The position numbers were made by a program, and so were the translations under genes. Positions 10,121 to 23,285 of a DNA stretch of 64,000 bases are shown here, piece after piece. Each line of letters opens with the position of its first letter. The first letter of the stretch is position 1. The stretch spans positions 23,128,951 through 23,192,950 of the forward strand of contig OX388311.1 in NCBI GenBank assembly GCA_947579605.1. Reading direction: 5' to 3'. Under the pieces are notes generated by a model, which was given only the letters and a program-made list of their open reading frames with translations, searched no databases and was not told where the DNA came from. This stretch comes from Athripsodes cinereus. Taxonomy: Eukaryota > Arthropoda > Insecta > Trichoptera > Leptoceridae.

Positions 10121-10192
10121 TCAATATTTAACAATGTATAATATAATAGTGCATACCTCAATATTTAACAGTGTATAATATAATAGTGCAAA
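10119..10192. repeat. 37-bp tandem duplication
   Basis: Two adjacent 37-bp units (10119-10155 and 10156-10192) beginning CCTCAATATTTAACA differ at only two positions. A recent local duplication. Confidence 0.85.
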
Positions 10193-10249
10193 CCAATAAC
10201 TTTAAAATTTGACATTTTTACATACTTATTATGTTACATATTTAATTAA

Positions 10250-10438
10250 AGTAGCATTCACATTGCTTCACTTTGGATGATCATCCAGAGTGTCAGGGTT
10301 AAATCTGTTCATCGAAAGTGAACACGTCTGTTCACACTTGTTCATCCTATGCTTTCACTGCCATGTCAACACTCTCAGTCATGTTGTATGTAGTTTAACA
10401 TATTTTCGTACAAAAATAATTAAACAAATTCTAAAATA
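10250..10438 (+). mobile_element. MITE family with GGATGATCATCC core, plus copy
   Basis: Matches the minus strand of 2558-2761. It opens with a 24-bp near-palindrome (10269-10292) and runs through ACACGTCTGTTC, TTCATCCTATGC and TTTCGTAC. No open frame. Confidence 0.65.
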
Positions 10439-10619
10439 AAAAATAACACATAAAATAAATTAATATAGCTCTCGACTGCATAATAATTTTGTACATGATT
10501 CTGACATTCAATACCAATTCATAGAGAATAAAACAAATAATAAGATAAAACTTGTTTATGGTCGTTTCAGTGAAAGGACCTTTCATCAAAATTATGACAA
10601 GTGGTAATCTCTTTCCTCC

Positions 10620-10712
10620 GTCATCGCTAGTGATCACTATTGATGAAACACCCGTTCACACCTATTCATCTTGGAGGATCATCCAGAGTGATCACTGAAA
10701 GTGAACAAATAT
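10620..10712 (+). repeat. Third, partial copy of the GGATGATC MITE family
   Basis: GAGGATCATCCAGAGTGATC followed by GAAAGTGAAC repeats the opening of the 10250 copy with an internal deletion. It may be the far end of one larger element spanning about 10250-10712. Confidence 0.45.
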
Positions 10713-11310
10713 GAACTATCCTTAAGGTTTTGACAGTCCCTTATCTGTCTGAGATCAGACATTCAATTGTTGTGTAGTACTTGGTTTTCAACAATATAAT
10801 GCATATTTTAATTATTACACACAATGTGATGTTATGTTTAGTAATTAAACATTGTTTTTATAACAAACCACATATTAAATTATATACCTACTTAATAATA
10901 ACAGACTATGCACAACACGGTCTGAATATTGTTATCATTACATCTGTTCAAACAGACTTGTATGTATAAAGCACTGTTTTACATTTTATTTGGTCGTCTT
11001 TGGCTAAAGTGATGTTTACACAAATCTTACTGCTGTGGAATGGTGTGTTTAGTGTTTACTTTATATATATTTTAATATTATCCAGGTTATTATTGTATGC
11101 AGTGTGTGTATGTGGATACATTCCACTAAGGCTTCATTAAAAATTATTTAATTATTCATAATTATATGTAAATCTAAGCACAGTTTTTGTTTATTTTGTT
11201 GTTATATATAAATTATATCTTCTAACATTTGCCCTTGACATTGTAAACATTTTCTCATTATTTTTTTTTTAATTTTCTATCGGATTGTAGTAAGATTAAT
11301 TAATACACAT

Positions 11311-11399
11311 GGCACGAAAAGGACAACTTGCATGTTTGTTATATCTAGTTAGTCTACTGGTTATTGCATTCATGGGATTTACCTTGATGATTTAGACTA
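11311..11399 (+). repeat. SINE-like repeat, copy E (3' part, decayed)
   Basis: GGACAACTTGCATGTTTGTT and a degenerate TCTACTGGTTATTGCATTCA-like end correspond to the last 90 bp of copy A (838-1084). It ends close to the exon 2 acceptor, about 85 bp upstream. Confidence 0.5.
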
Positions 11400-11485
11400 G
11401 GCATATACTTAAACATAAATTTTAGTAGGTTTCAAGGTATCGTTTGAAATATTGATTTAATATGATACTTATTTACTCTTTACAG

Positions 11486-11573
11486 AACTCGAGCTAAGCA
11501 CACAATGTGTAGTGGAAATGGAAGGACAGCAAACTATTTTACAGAATCCCACATCACTGGACAAAATTGACAG
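11486..11573 (+). CDS. Kinesin-3 motor Khc-73/KIF13, coding exon 2
   Basis: 88 bp between TTTACAG and AG|GTATGA. Joined to exon 1 it encodes E19 to D47 plus two bases of R48: ELELSTQCVVEMEGQQ followed by TILQNPTSLDKIDR. The VEMEGQQTILQNP stretch is a hallmark of the Khc-73/KIF13 family and separates it from KIF1/unc-104, which has a different loop here. Intron phases are 1 before and 2 after. The exon is small but has strong consensus splice sites. Confidence 0.93.
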
Positions 11574-11924
11574 GTATGAAATGTAGCCACTACACAAAAG
11601 TTGACTTTCAAAATAAATAGTAAATAATCTTCCCATCAGAGAAATTGAAATCCTCTTACTGTAAAGTGAATATAAATTAGTTTTATGAAACAAGTTTGAA
11701 AACAGTTTGAAATAATGAATAAATATAATGATATGTCCCTAGTTTTTTTAACCTTCTCAGTTCAAAGTTTTGAATTCAAATAAAATAGTCTTTGTTTAGA
11801 ACATTATGATTCATGATTCTGTACTTGGATAGAATGTTCATTTTTATCCTTAAATATTTAATCAGACTTGGAACATATTTGACGAGATACACTTCTTTAA
11901 ATATAATTTTTAATAACACTCTTC

Positions 11925-12150
11925 TTCTTCTCTGATGGTTCCTCAGTTCTGAGGATCGTGATAAATCATATTTCATTCTATTCGTCATCTGTCACCGTAG
12001 TGTGTCTGCCACGAGCAGAGTCCCCTGTAGTGTACCCTGAGCACTCTCCTTTATTTGTTTACTCCATCTTGTTGGTGCTTGATCCCTTCCTCGTCTCGAT
12101 ACCACTGCCCCAATCGTCACCACTCTCTCCAGGTGTTCTCTCCGGAGATT
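11925..12150 (-). mobile_element. Probable LINE C-terminal fragment, decayed
   Basis: The stretch is more GC-rich than its surroundings. On the minus strand a frame near the end reads YDLSRSSELRNHQRRRR, preceded by WQTHYGDR-like sequence, and the end is an AAGAAGAAG run. This looks like the degraded 3' end of a LINE reverse transcriptase, but no catalytic motif is left. Confidence 0.35.
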
Positions 12151-12721
12151 TATAGATTTTTCAGGATGTATACATTGATTCTACACTCTACACAATAATA
12201 TAATACAGAACATTACTGTTAATAGAATTTCTGATGATGGTTAGGGTCCAAAATAGTTTTGAGCTTAATGATGATGGTGTTTTGTGCTATAAATAAGTTT
12301 AATTTTATATTGATTTCATTTTATTTATTATAAAAATAAATTTCTAAATATCACTCAACTTTACAAAAAATATAAATAGATATTTTTTGAGTTGTTTTGT
12401 GACACGAGACATTGTAATATACCTATATATTGGTGAAAAGTTTTTATGAAGTGGGAGTTATCCATGTAATAAATATTCCGTGGTATACAGTTTGTAATAA
12501 TAATTACGGTTTATTATATGTAAAGTTTGGGAAATTTTGTTTTCAGTTTATGAATAATTTGTGTTTATATTTTATCTGTATTCCACGTTAGTATGTATCT
12601 ACATGTGTATCATTACTCAATGTAAAGGGACTTGAATAAATAATGTACATTATTTTCTGTGAGGATCCATCCATGCTAAGTAATTTTCAAAAGCTTACAC
12701 TGTAATTCTAGGGATAACGTG

Positions 12722-12741
12722 TTCTCTCTCCCTCTCTCTCT
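12722..12741. repeat. CT-rich microsatellite
   Basis: Interrupted (CT)n run within the intron. Confidence 0.8.
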
Positions 12742-15700
12742 GGGATGGATATAACTCATTTTTAATATTGGTCTTGTGCTAGATACAGGTTACATTTTAG
12801 ATGTGGAGTTAGGTGCACTACAAATGTTTTATATTTGTTTATAATTATGGGTTACACTGTAAACGGTGGAGAATAGATTTATGGATTGAATATTGTAGAT
12901 GTAGATGACTATGTGAGTTTTGTGACATATTAATGTATGGAACAGTGTCATCCTGATGCCTTATTTGTGGTTTATGTTTGTGGGCGTTAGGTGACTGTAC
13001 CAAACATTGCACATGTATTTTTCATATCATTCACACTTTTCTATGAACAAATGGATAATATATTTGCAATTTCTATGTGTTTTCACTTTATTCTAACTAT
13101 ATCAGAGATCCATAATCAATTTATTCATTTCTAGTTAAGAATATCACAGTTCAATATAGTGCTGTCTGATTTCTCTTTAAAATGTATTTAATTTTTCGAT
13201 TTCTCTAACTTTATTGTGATATGTTGATTCAAGTATTATTATTGTAAATTATTAGTCATAAAACAGATGTTACACACTCATCCGAGTTACAAACCTATAG
13301 TTTTGTTATTATTTACGGTGAACTACTGATATCTCGCAGGTAAACTGTCCTAAGCTGCAAAAATACAAAATTTGATGCTGATATTTTTGCATACAATTAA
13401 GCATATCTACCAATTATGCCAACAATGTGAAGAGTGCACATTGTGCTTCATTAGGTGATATCCATTTTGATTCTTAAAAAAGTAACATTTTTATCACCTT
13501 AAGGTGTGCTCTGTTTTATCTATCACATGATAAACATGATTAGTTCTAAGTGTGTATCTAAAGTATCTATTATCTGTAAAAGGGTCATCATACCAGAACA
13601 AAGATCAAGTAAGTCTTACTCTATGTACCAGAAGTACACATTGTTTTCTGTGTACCAGTGCATTCAGTATCAGTCCATCAATAAATGTTCTATTTGTTTT
13701 TTTTAATTGCTCCTGTTATTAATACAATGTATTTTTTAATTCGTCTTTTATTTCAAAACAAAGTATATGAAGTGAAAAAGTAGCGAACGATCATTAAAAT
13801 TACAAAAAACTATTGATATTTTTCATATTTTTTATTACTGAAATGAGACATGGGAAGAATGATGAGAGACGCCTAGCATTATGTTCTTGTGTGTCTAAAA
13901 AGAACTAAAGTTCTTTTATGTCTATAAGAACTAAATTATTTTATCGCAGAGGTAAAAGGTTTAGAATAAGAAAATCCAGAAGCGGATGTCAGAATATAAA
14001 CATCAACTTGAAAACATCAGTTTGAGTTGAAGTACAAATTTCGAGTTTATCATAACTAACAGAGAATAATAACAAATATTAAATACCTACACCTATTAAA
14101 GTTGGGTATCAACCCCAATAGACAATGTAAATATGCTGAGTTTTAGTGTTAGGTGACTCCCCACCTTTATTCATCCCTTTCATTTTCGTTTAGTACCTAC
14201 CTACAAGAAAGTATATAAATACAAGAAAGAATACTACAAATCGATAACATATTATTATTTGGTATAAACAAATTTCATCTGTTATTGTCACACTTATAAT
14301 ACAATTCCGTGTATTTGTCTCCCACGCTACCCATATTATACTCGTATTATCATTACCGCTGTGCGTTATTATGCCTTATTGTTTTCCTAACCTGCTGTTT
14401 AACGAATTGAAGTCACTCAACTTATTGTATAGTTATGTGCGACAATCGTCGTCATAATTGCTGATACATCTTCATACAACATAATAATGTCAGTTACCTA
14501 CCCGATTGCTTGTATTATTAATTTGTTGATGTCATTGTCGTTCATTCATCGGTTGTCGTCTTATTATAAAAACAATACATAAGTACCTATACTCTAAAGT
14601 AAATAAAGATATTTATTACTCGATAATTGTATCGAGAATTTTCATTATTTGTAAATATTTGCAACTATTTGTATATGGGCTGTATTCGTGAATTAGCGCC
14701 CCTTTGAACTGTAAACAAATTTACTTTTATTCTATGCAGTAATGTAAATTAGTTGTGTATGACACACCCACGTTTCATGTTTTTTTTTTCAATAATACTC
14801 GTTTGTCCTGTGACCTTCTAACAAGGTTGATCTCACGATTGTCTACATATGTACATATTATACCTAACGTACTTAATGTATAATGAAGCATGTAATACCA
14901 TTCAGCTTTCCTGTCATAACATTAAAGTACGTTTCCACTATTATTATTGATGATCCAGAAACATTAATGTTATAAATTTTGATTGGGGTGCTCACTGGAA
15001 CTGTTATATTCAAGTTTAATACAAATACAACATTTTCAAAGAGCATTTTGTTTTCCGAGTTGTGTCCCGTTCTGAAACGTGCTATAATTTGCGTGGATTG
15101 AGTTTAATTGAAAAAGTGTACAGGGAGCGATATGAAAAATTAGAAAGCAGTCGATAAATTTTCACCCTAGAGTGATTCTGTTTAGTAGTATCACGTAATG
15201 TCTCATATAAATTAATGAGTTTTCAACGTCAGTTACGTAATTATCTTGAAGACGCGTTCGAACGCTCTACAAGTTTTAAATAATTGACTTGACGTATCAA
15301 ACTACCGCGAAGTGCTTGTATATATCCTATATATACCAACAATATTACATATTATATTTATACTTGTGTGTAGGTACCCACTGAGGTATGTTTACCTATA
15401 CATTATATTCATAGGTAGGCAGTATCATAATGATTAAGAAGTCTTTGTAATTACTGCCATGTGTCGCTAATTAGTAATCGTTACCTCTAGGGAAGTATTA
15501 GCTACGTTCTGTTCAACTCTTTCCGTAACTAAATGGCGTTCATGAATCAAATCGTTCGTACACTTTTAATAATAGTGTGTTTGTTCTAATTACCACAATC
15601 TACTCGTCTTTTATTGTTTGATTTATATGTTATCATTTGTCCTTTCGATATACTTTGTTTCTCAATAAAATAGTGTTCTGATTAGCACTTTTAATAATTG

Positions 15701-18700
15701 ACCTTCATTGTGATCATCTGATTGCAGGAAAAGCCTTTTCATAAACACACCTACTGTTGTTACTACATATGTGTTAATTAAAGAAATATGTGCTCACTTC
15801 GTATTGTATTTTATGCTTGTTTCTCTGGTAAACATTAACTTATTATTGGCGCGATGGAACAAAATATAATGATTCGTCAAATTCGCCATAACCTTGGAAT
15901 TATTTTAAACAGAATTGAATAGGTAATTAATTTATCCGTCAACGACAAAGAGAACCACAAAGTTATTGTGTTTACATAACATTGTACCTATTATTTTGGA
16001 TAAAGTAATTGTATTCGTAAATTAGCGGGGATGAAATGTACAGTACTCAGTAATTTGATTAAATTATTAATATTTACTTCAAAACAAAATCAAATGTTTG
16101 TGAGTATCTCAGTTATCATACAGTATACATGTCGCATCAAAAGTTTTTACATATTATAACTTACATATATTGACTACTTCTATTCAAAACTTGGAAGGAG
16201 GGTTTGGTTTCATTGCCTAACTAATTTTCCTTCAGTAGTGTCCTCTCAAGTTTTTGATGTTACGAACATCAAATAATCTCCTCTACCCTCCCAACTCCTT
16301 CTTAGTTTAGAATCCTTTACATTAATTTCTTCGCGTAAGAAGCGTCTATTATGTTGGCATTAATTACTCTGCACTCCCTAACTACCTTCTTTGTTTGTGC
16401 GAAACCACACAAATCGTTGTTTGTTTAATTTATGAGTTTTACATTATTTTTTTGTTATATACCTATACACCTAAAAGATCTATCCTCCCACCCACATGTT
16501 ATCACATTCACACGAATTTCTCTGTCTCATTGTTTGGATATTGAAGGGGTGATCTTATTCTTATGCACACGTTCTTAATTATGTACCTACAAGATATTTT
16601 TATTTATTGTTGAATTTATAATATATAATAGTCGTTAAAAACAAAAATCATTGTTTATGAAAGTCATATATTACAGAACATACTTTCTGGTGTCAATGTT
16701 AGATAGTGATAGAGGTAGACTGAGTATCTTTCCGGAATTGTCCCGATTAACTTTGATTATTGTTGGATTGTGTAGGTGACGATTTTTATCTGCTGGTAGA
16801 TTAACTAATTATTCATAGTATAAATCTGACTGTACTTTTAAATGGAATAAATTATATCAACGTTATCTTATCGTATTTTATCACGCTAGCCGAATTATTA
16901 TATTTAGTATACAAATATTACGTAGAAAATTCATATATGACTGTCAACATGTCTCAGTATTAACGGACTGATCTCGCATTTAGAGAAAATTTTCACGTAG
17001 GTATATTTTAATTCGGTTTAATTAAGGCTAATATTAATTTGACGATGAAATTTTTATTTTAAAATACAAAATTAGGCGCTTTACAAAGCAGGGTCTAACA
17101 TAAATAATCCCGTTATTGCCTGTTCTCATCTTAACACCACTTTAATTTTTCAATTTGTACGGAGTTCGCTCCGTTGGTAATGTTGAACGTTTAAATTGAA
17201 CTCGTTACTAGGGAGTAAGTGGTCTGTGTATAAATGTTCTGGTAACCGTCTTAAGATCATGCTCTCCGTGTGGTTTCATAACGGTGGCTGTGAAGCAAAA
17301 CGTTATACTGAAATTATGTACAGCCTCCTTTACTCTTCTCGCTTTATACATTGTATTGGAGTCATTAATTTCGTGGAAGTGTTCCCGTCGCATGCAAATT
17401 GAACCGTGGCGGATTATTACATCCTTTATGAAATACATAGACTTCTCCCGGCTCTCTTATGTTCTGAATTTATGAAGTTCTTGTTTAATCTAAATTTTCC
17501 CTCATCCTTTATTTCACCGCTACGTGTATTAAACTATTATATAGTTAAATCGGATGCTCTTCATCAACATATCACTTTTTCAACTAAGAATATGACGCCA
17601 CATGTAAGTAGCCGAAGTGAAATCCCTAATAACAGTTTTGAAAAGTGTAATGCGTTTTTTTTATTTCTCATTATCAATTGAGGTTAATAAACGGAGTGGT
17701 ATTGGAAACTATAGTTTGTTTGAGATTAGAGGTAGACGTGTAATGTTATTCTTTTACTAAAACAAAATCTAATATTTACTTAGCTTATGTCGCTTATCAT
17801 CAGGCATAAAAGAGCATTAGTATGAATAGGAAATAGAATGACTTGTATTATTTATATAGTTGGAGATTAATATGTAAATTATGCAACCCCAAAATCCCTT
17901 TTTGTGTAATATTAAATATACACTTTGTTATAATACCATATTCATATTACTTTGCTTCGAATGTTTTTTCGGCTTATCTTTAGTCATCTTACTCTCACCC
18001 CGTGCGTGCTTCTTTTGTCAAGCTGTTTGTAATAAAAATTTCGTGTCATACCGTATTTAGAGCCGACCCGTTTTCATACGCAGCGTCATCATTTTAAGCA
18101 AGTTATCCGAACAATTCTCACAATGCTGATATCAATTTTAATTTACTTTTTCTTTTCGTTTTCTTTATCCGTCTCGAAGTGTTTTGGAATTCAAATGGAT
18201 TAAATTTCTTCTCATTCTCCTCGAATCTCTGGCGTATTATCTCTCTGTGGATTTGACTGATATTATGTGCGAATGGGTTGCCGTTAGATGATTATTTTGA
18301 TATCATAATATTCCTTTCAACTCTCTTTTACTGTACATAACATCCATTTTAAAACTTTTGTGTAATATTTATATACACATTTCATGCATGATTTACGGAA
18401 ATACTGAACGAAATATGAAAATGAAGGCATTTTATCTATATGCTCGTGGTCATTGCGAACCGTCCTTAAAGTATTAAATAATTTAATGTTAAAAAATTGA
18501 TTAGATTAGTGAGTACTTTGATACTTTGCGCGAGTTCTATGTAGATGTAAAACACATACTTATTCAACAAAAGTATCGTTTAATAAACTGATTTTCTTAA
18601 GTGATTTTAAGTAGCTGTAATATTTTTGGAAAATATATATTTATCACAGACGCCCAAAACTTATAATTACTCTCGAATAGTTATTATTGTACTGAAATCC

Positions 18701-19348
18701 ATGTTAATCATGCTACAGATATTTGTATTTTCTGTTACAATTTGTCGTTTTAACGCGATGTAATACCCGTAATTCTATTTATTATTAAATGTGAATTGAA
18801 CAACTTCGGTATAAGCTACGTCCTTCATCATATTATTAGGTACATACAATCTACCAAATATATTCCCCTTTTTATTTATTGTAGTTCGTGTTTATAGCTT
18901 ATTCCATTTAAAGAGTTTCTGTTTGAACTAATGTTAAAACATTAGACTGAAATGTGCTAAATAATTTTGTTGCCTTGCGATCCCATTGCCACATTCTGAC
19001 AAACGTTCTTTTTTCCATTATTTTCGTTGTAGATGCCTCGTTTAATGTTGCCTCCAAGGGCAATTATCTTCACTTTTATCTCTATGTAAGATAACAGTTT
19101 TTATCACCTTTTGCATAATTAATTAATCGGAAATAGTGTTAATAGCATCACCCGGACAATGACAATCGTCGATTCTAATGTGTTCGTTGAATATTCTTTT
19201 CTTCCGTCCTTTTAATTGTTTTTATGTAGATTGTGCGACATCTTGAAACGGGTTGTGAATTGTGAATTATTCTTATACTGAACTTTCTTGTAAATTAATG
19301 TATCGCCTTGTTATATAATATGAATGGCCTGGATACATAACATAACAT

Positions 19349-19586
19349 GTATAGACAATTCACACAGACCGAGCTAGTCCCACACTAAGATATGAATCTT
19401 GTATTATGGGTACTAACACGACGATACACATATATATATACAATGCACTAAACACATATACATGTAACACCCAGACCCAGGACAATCTGAAAAAGGTCAT
19501 TCTTCATTTTGCGCTGGCCGGGAATCGAACCCGGGACCTCGTGACTCAAAGGCAAGTGCGTTAGCCTCCGCGCCACACCGGTCGTC
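19349..19586 (-). repeat. tRNA-derived SINE, well-preserved copy
   Basis: Read on the minus strand, 19586-19500 is a tRNA-like head: an A-box-like TGTGGCGCGGAGGCTAACGC and a perfect B-box core GGTTCGATTCC. It is followed by a 150-bp unrelated body. The opposite end is AT-rich with short ATAAC repeats. A second copy lies at 9533-9757. RNA polymerase III promoters are therefore still recognisable here. It is not a tRNA gene, because there is no matching acceptor stem. Confidence 0.85.
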
Positions 19587-19870
19587 ATCGGAAATCGGAC
19601 ATATCTATTTGTAGGGCCTATACAGAATTTGACTATTTTTAGTATTATCTTCGAATTTCTTTTTTATTTTTCATGTAAATTTTGTAGGATTCGACTGTCT
19701 TGGATAATATAAGTTTTATAGAACTCTACATAAAGAATATTTCTACATGTTTAGTTAAAAAAAAAACCATTTTGGATTTGTCTACTTTCGATTCCAAACT
19801 ATACATATATTTGTTAAAAAGTGTGCAAAATATAAACGTTTTCGCCAAATATATCTTACATATATCTATA

Positions 19871-20150
19871 CCTTCCCGCATAGTCCCAAGTGGGGTAGGC
19901 AGAGAGAACGGTACGCCATGTTGATCTATCCTAATATGCTTCTTTCGCTTTCTCTACATTCATCCTGTTTCTCATACATCCACGCTGATTTCTCTTACCC
20001 AACACTCATTTGTCCTTGAGACACGTAGCTCTTTGACGTCCACGTTTTCTCACACCTTTTTTCAGATAAATACACACTCTTCGTCACCCTTTCATCGTGC
20101 ATTCGCTCCACATGCCCAAACCATCGCAACTTATTCGCTCTCGTCTTTTA
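19871..20150 (-). mobile_element. RTE-like LINE 3' fragment, minus copy
   Basis: On the minus strand it matches 42945-43215: a RWFGHVERM-type stretch, then TLRVYLSE-like, KRGRQRA-like and RNQRGCMRNRMNVE-like segments, ending in CTCTGCCTACCCCACTTGGG. Frames are broken by small indels. It carries the same 3' end as the SINE-like family (838-1084). Confidence 0.75.
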
Positions 20151-21774
20151 CATTGCACTCTTATTTCACGTGTGTAACTAACTACAAACGTGATGTACAT
20201 TCATGTTTAAAATTTTTCCTCTAAGAGGCGTACACTACACATGAGATGAATTCTTGTTGTAAGGTCGTTCTTTGTTAATAGTTTTTATAAGCGGCACGTG
20301 CTTCTGCTGGATACATTATATTTTATAAATCTTGTAGAAATACAGTTTTATATATTGAGTTACATGCACCAACAATCAGCATTGATATTTCTCATAACTT
20401 GTATGATATTATTTTCACCTTCAGATTGTTCAATATCTTTCTGTACGCGTTCGTTTATAGTCATTCATATTATGTACAAAAAACATAGTGTCAATGAGTT
20501 AGTTGTAGAAATTTTATGGATTATTCGATCGTAAAAATGCTCCATCAATTCGGTCCCAGTCCTTCTTTCCTTTAATATTCCTGTTTGTACTGTTTGTATC
20601 AATAAAGAAAGTAGTATAACTCTTAGTACAGTTTTCGTTGTTGTGAGCTATTATTCAAGTCATTTAATATCTTTAATGACCTAATGTTATCTCGCTGTAC
20701 AAAGAAGCTCTCACATTATTATTTTAATTCTTATATGTATCTTTGACAAAAATTACTACATAGTTACTTACGCGTATGTATGAACAAAGCTTTTATCTAG
20801 AAATAACGCAGAAATACACTTCCTTACCACTAATTATACGATATAATATTTCAAATATTCTATACTTTGATCCTGTGTATTTTTTCTATGTTCATAAGTC
20901 CAAACAAAGCGCTTAATTACTTTAGAAAAATGAGATGTATTCGTACAAGTTCACGTTTGGGGTCATTTTTAATGTCAAAAGGTTAATTATAATTATTCTT
21001 TACTAACCGAGTCTTTTTAATTTCATATATTTATACCATTCAATGCTTTAGTAGTTACATTTTTATAAACAACATTTTCAATATAATATGAGCAACTGAA
21101 TTACAAAAATAAAACGATTTGATAACTAAAATTGTACCCACCTAGCGAGAAGTGGAATATTTTCTAGATTTAATCTTCATAATTATTTAGTTTTGGAATC
21201 ACGTGTATTCTGCGTTAAAATAAATTTTCTGTTTTGTATCGTGGGTGAGTTTCAAGTAATTGTTTCGTGTGCAAATATAAGTTTACTCGGTAGACAAAAT
21301 TTGTAACCGCTTTCGTGCCTACAACTATCGGCTGTCCTTTTCTATTTTCTGTATGTTTTGTCTTGTTAACAAAGGTAAAGGATAAGTTTCACTTTGTTTT
21401 TTCTACATGGCAACCATAACGCTTTGATGTTTTTGTTTTATCTCTACGCTCTGTCCTTGTCTTCGATACTGGGCGTTAATAAGACGCCGTTTATTTTCAC
21501 TACTATGATAATTATAACACGCAAACTTCTGTTCATGGACCTCAAGAGCAAAGCGAGGGCAAGTACTAGGATATATATTACCAACAACAAAGGTATTACT
21601 TATTACCATTGTTGGTATTTTTTACAATGCCTTTGTTAAGGGCGTCCCTATATGAATAATAAAATTCAACGCGACGCGACTTAAATACGAATAATCATTG
21701 TGTTCTTCTTTATCAATGTACTACTATCGTCTTGTCATTATCATTAAGATGTTTTTAATTGTATTAGGTTCATT

Positions 21775-21830
21775 TTGTGTACGCAGTTAGTCTGCTGGGT
21801 ACCCTGCTTGTATGAGATTTAAGTAATCCC
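21775..21830 (+). repeat. Possible 3' stub of the SINE-like repeat (copy F)
   Basis: CAGTTAGTCTGCTGGGTACC and TGCTTGTATGAGAT resemble the end of copy A. Very short and diverged. Confidence 0.25.
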
Positions 21831-23182
21831 AAGAAGAAAGTATTCATAGTTTTAATTTCCAATTTAAATAATCAAAAATGGGAAGAATTGTTTACAATGC
21901 TCATAACAAACTATAGTTATACATACTTAATAACATTGAATTGTCATTATTTAATTTCATCCAAAAAATATGTTTTTTGTCTTAACATAAATTGCGAATT
22001 CCAATGAGTTTCATAATTTATATTGTTTTAAAGGTAATGTAATTTTGTACGTTATTTGCTTTACTGTGGAATAATATAATCTTGTAAAAAGGAGGGATAA
22101 AACTAAAGGTCATTTCGAGGGAAAATTCAATTGTGTTTTCATGATGTGTCTGTCTAATAAATCATTCTTATATTACGTCCTATAATATTTGATATCCTGA
22201 AAAAAAAAACATTGTGGTTTCATATGTAAGTATAGTTGGGAATAATATATCAAGCACATTGAAAGGAACGTATTCCTTCATTACTCCAAAAACTTTGTTT
22301 TACCGCTGTCAGGAGGATAGAAGCAATTTAAAGTTTTTAACAGAGATGTTACCTATTAGTTACCGTTTCAAATTAAACCTCTTTTTGAGTCTTAATTGAC
22401 CCATTCTTAGAGAATCTAGGTATTTCTGGTAAAAAGAATCTTTATATTTATTGAGATACTTTCTTCACTTGTAAGATCCCTTATTCCACAGGGGTCAACC
22501 ATTTATTGGTCACCCCCACCTCTGGCTCGTTCTCCGTGAAAATTGTAGAAAATCTGAAACATTCCCTTGAGCCGCGTTGTGAATTTTGATCGTGATCTCT
22601 TTCTCACACTCCGCATGCTTTCTATGTACTAATACCACGTAGATGGTAGGTGAAGTGCCCATTTACACCAATGCTTTTAAGGCTTAGTTGTTTTCGTATT
22701 TTATCCTACGAAAAGTTATGTGTTTTGGTGATATCTTTAAAACCTTTTTAAGGTATGGCACACGACTTTGTTTTCCCCGATGTTTCTTTTAGAAAAGCTA
22801 TCACTGCTTCATAAAAGCTTAAATTATGAAATGTTGTCTTTCTTGGGTAGTAAATTTTTGACATTATTCATGAAGTTTTCATATTAAGTATAACTATAGA
22901 AAATTTCTTTATCATTTTTTATTTGTATTTTTCTTATTCGGTTAAATTATTTTGCTTGTAAATGCGTTGTTTTCGCTAGTTTTTCGATTCGTGGAAAGTG
23001 ATTTTTTATTCATAGGAAAATGAACGCTAGCAGGATATACAATTTTAGTTAATTGATGAAAGCGCTATTTTTTAAATGTTGTGTAATGAATTATTTTCGT
23101 ACATATGGGACATCGGCTTGTTTAAAGTTTTCATACTGGGTAAGCCCTCACTCACTACAAATCTATAAAGACATCGCATTTT

Positions 23183-23285
23183 AGCGATAAACTCGCCCTC
23201 TGTACATTGAATTGCATGACTGATATTTTTATGATACTTTGTATTGATTATAAATATTGTAACCAATGTACAGTAAGTCACATTT
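23183..23285 (+). repeat. Retroelement 3'-tail family, copy 2
   Basis: GCGATAAACTCGCCCTCTGT through TGTAACCAATGTACAGTAAG, matching 55430-55525 closely. Ends without a long A tail. Confidence 0.65.

Larger units (their letters stand above)
8391..11485 (+). other. Khc-73 intron 1 (phase 1)
   Basis: 3095 bp bounded by GT (8391) and TTTACAG (ending 11485). It contains LINE, SINE and MITE fragments listed separately. The stretches 8391-9193 and 10705-11310 show nothing recognisable beyond AT-rich sequence. Confidence 0.9.

Noticed and set aside
19500..19586. A tRNA gene on the minus strand
   Set aside because: The B-box is perfect but there is no pairing acceptor stem, and a 150-bp tail follows, also present at 9533-9757. 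It is a SINE head.
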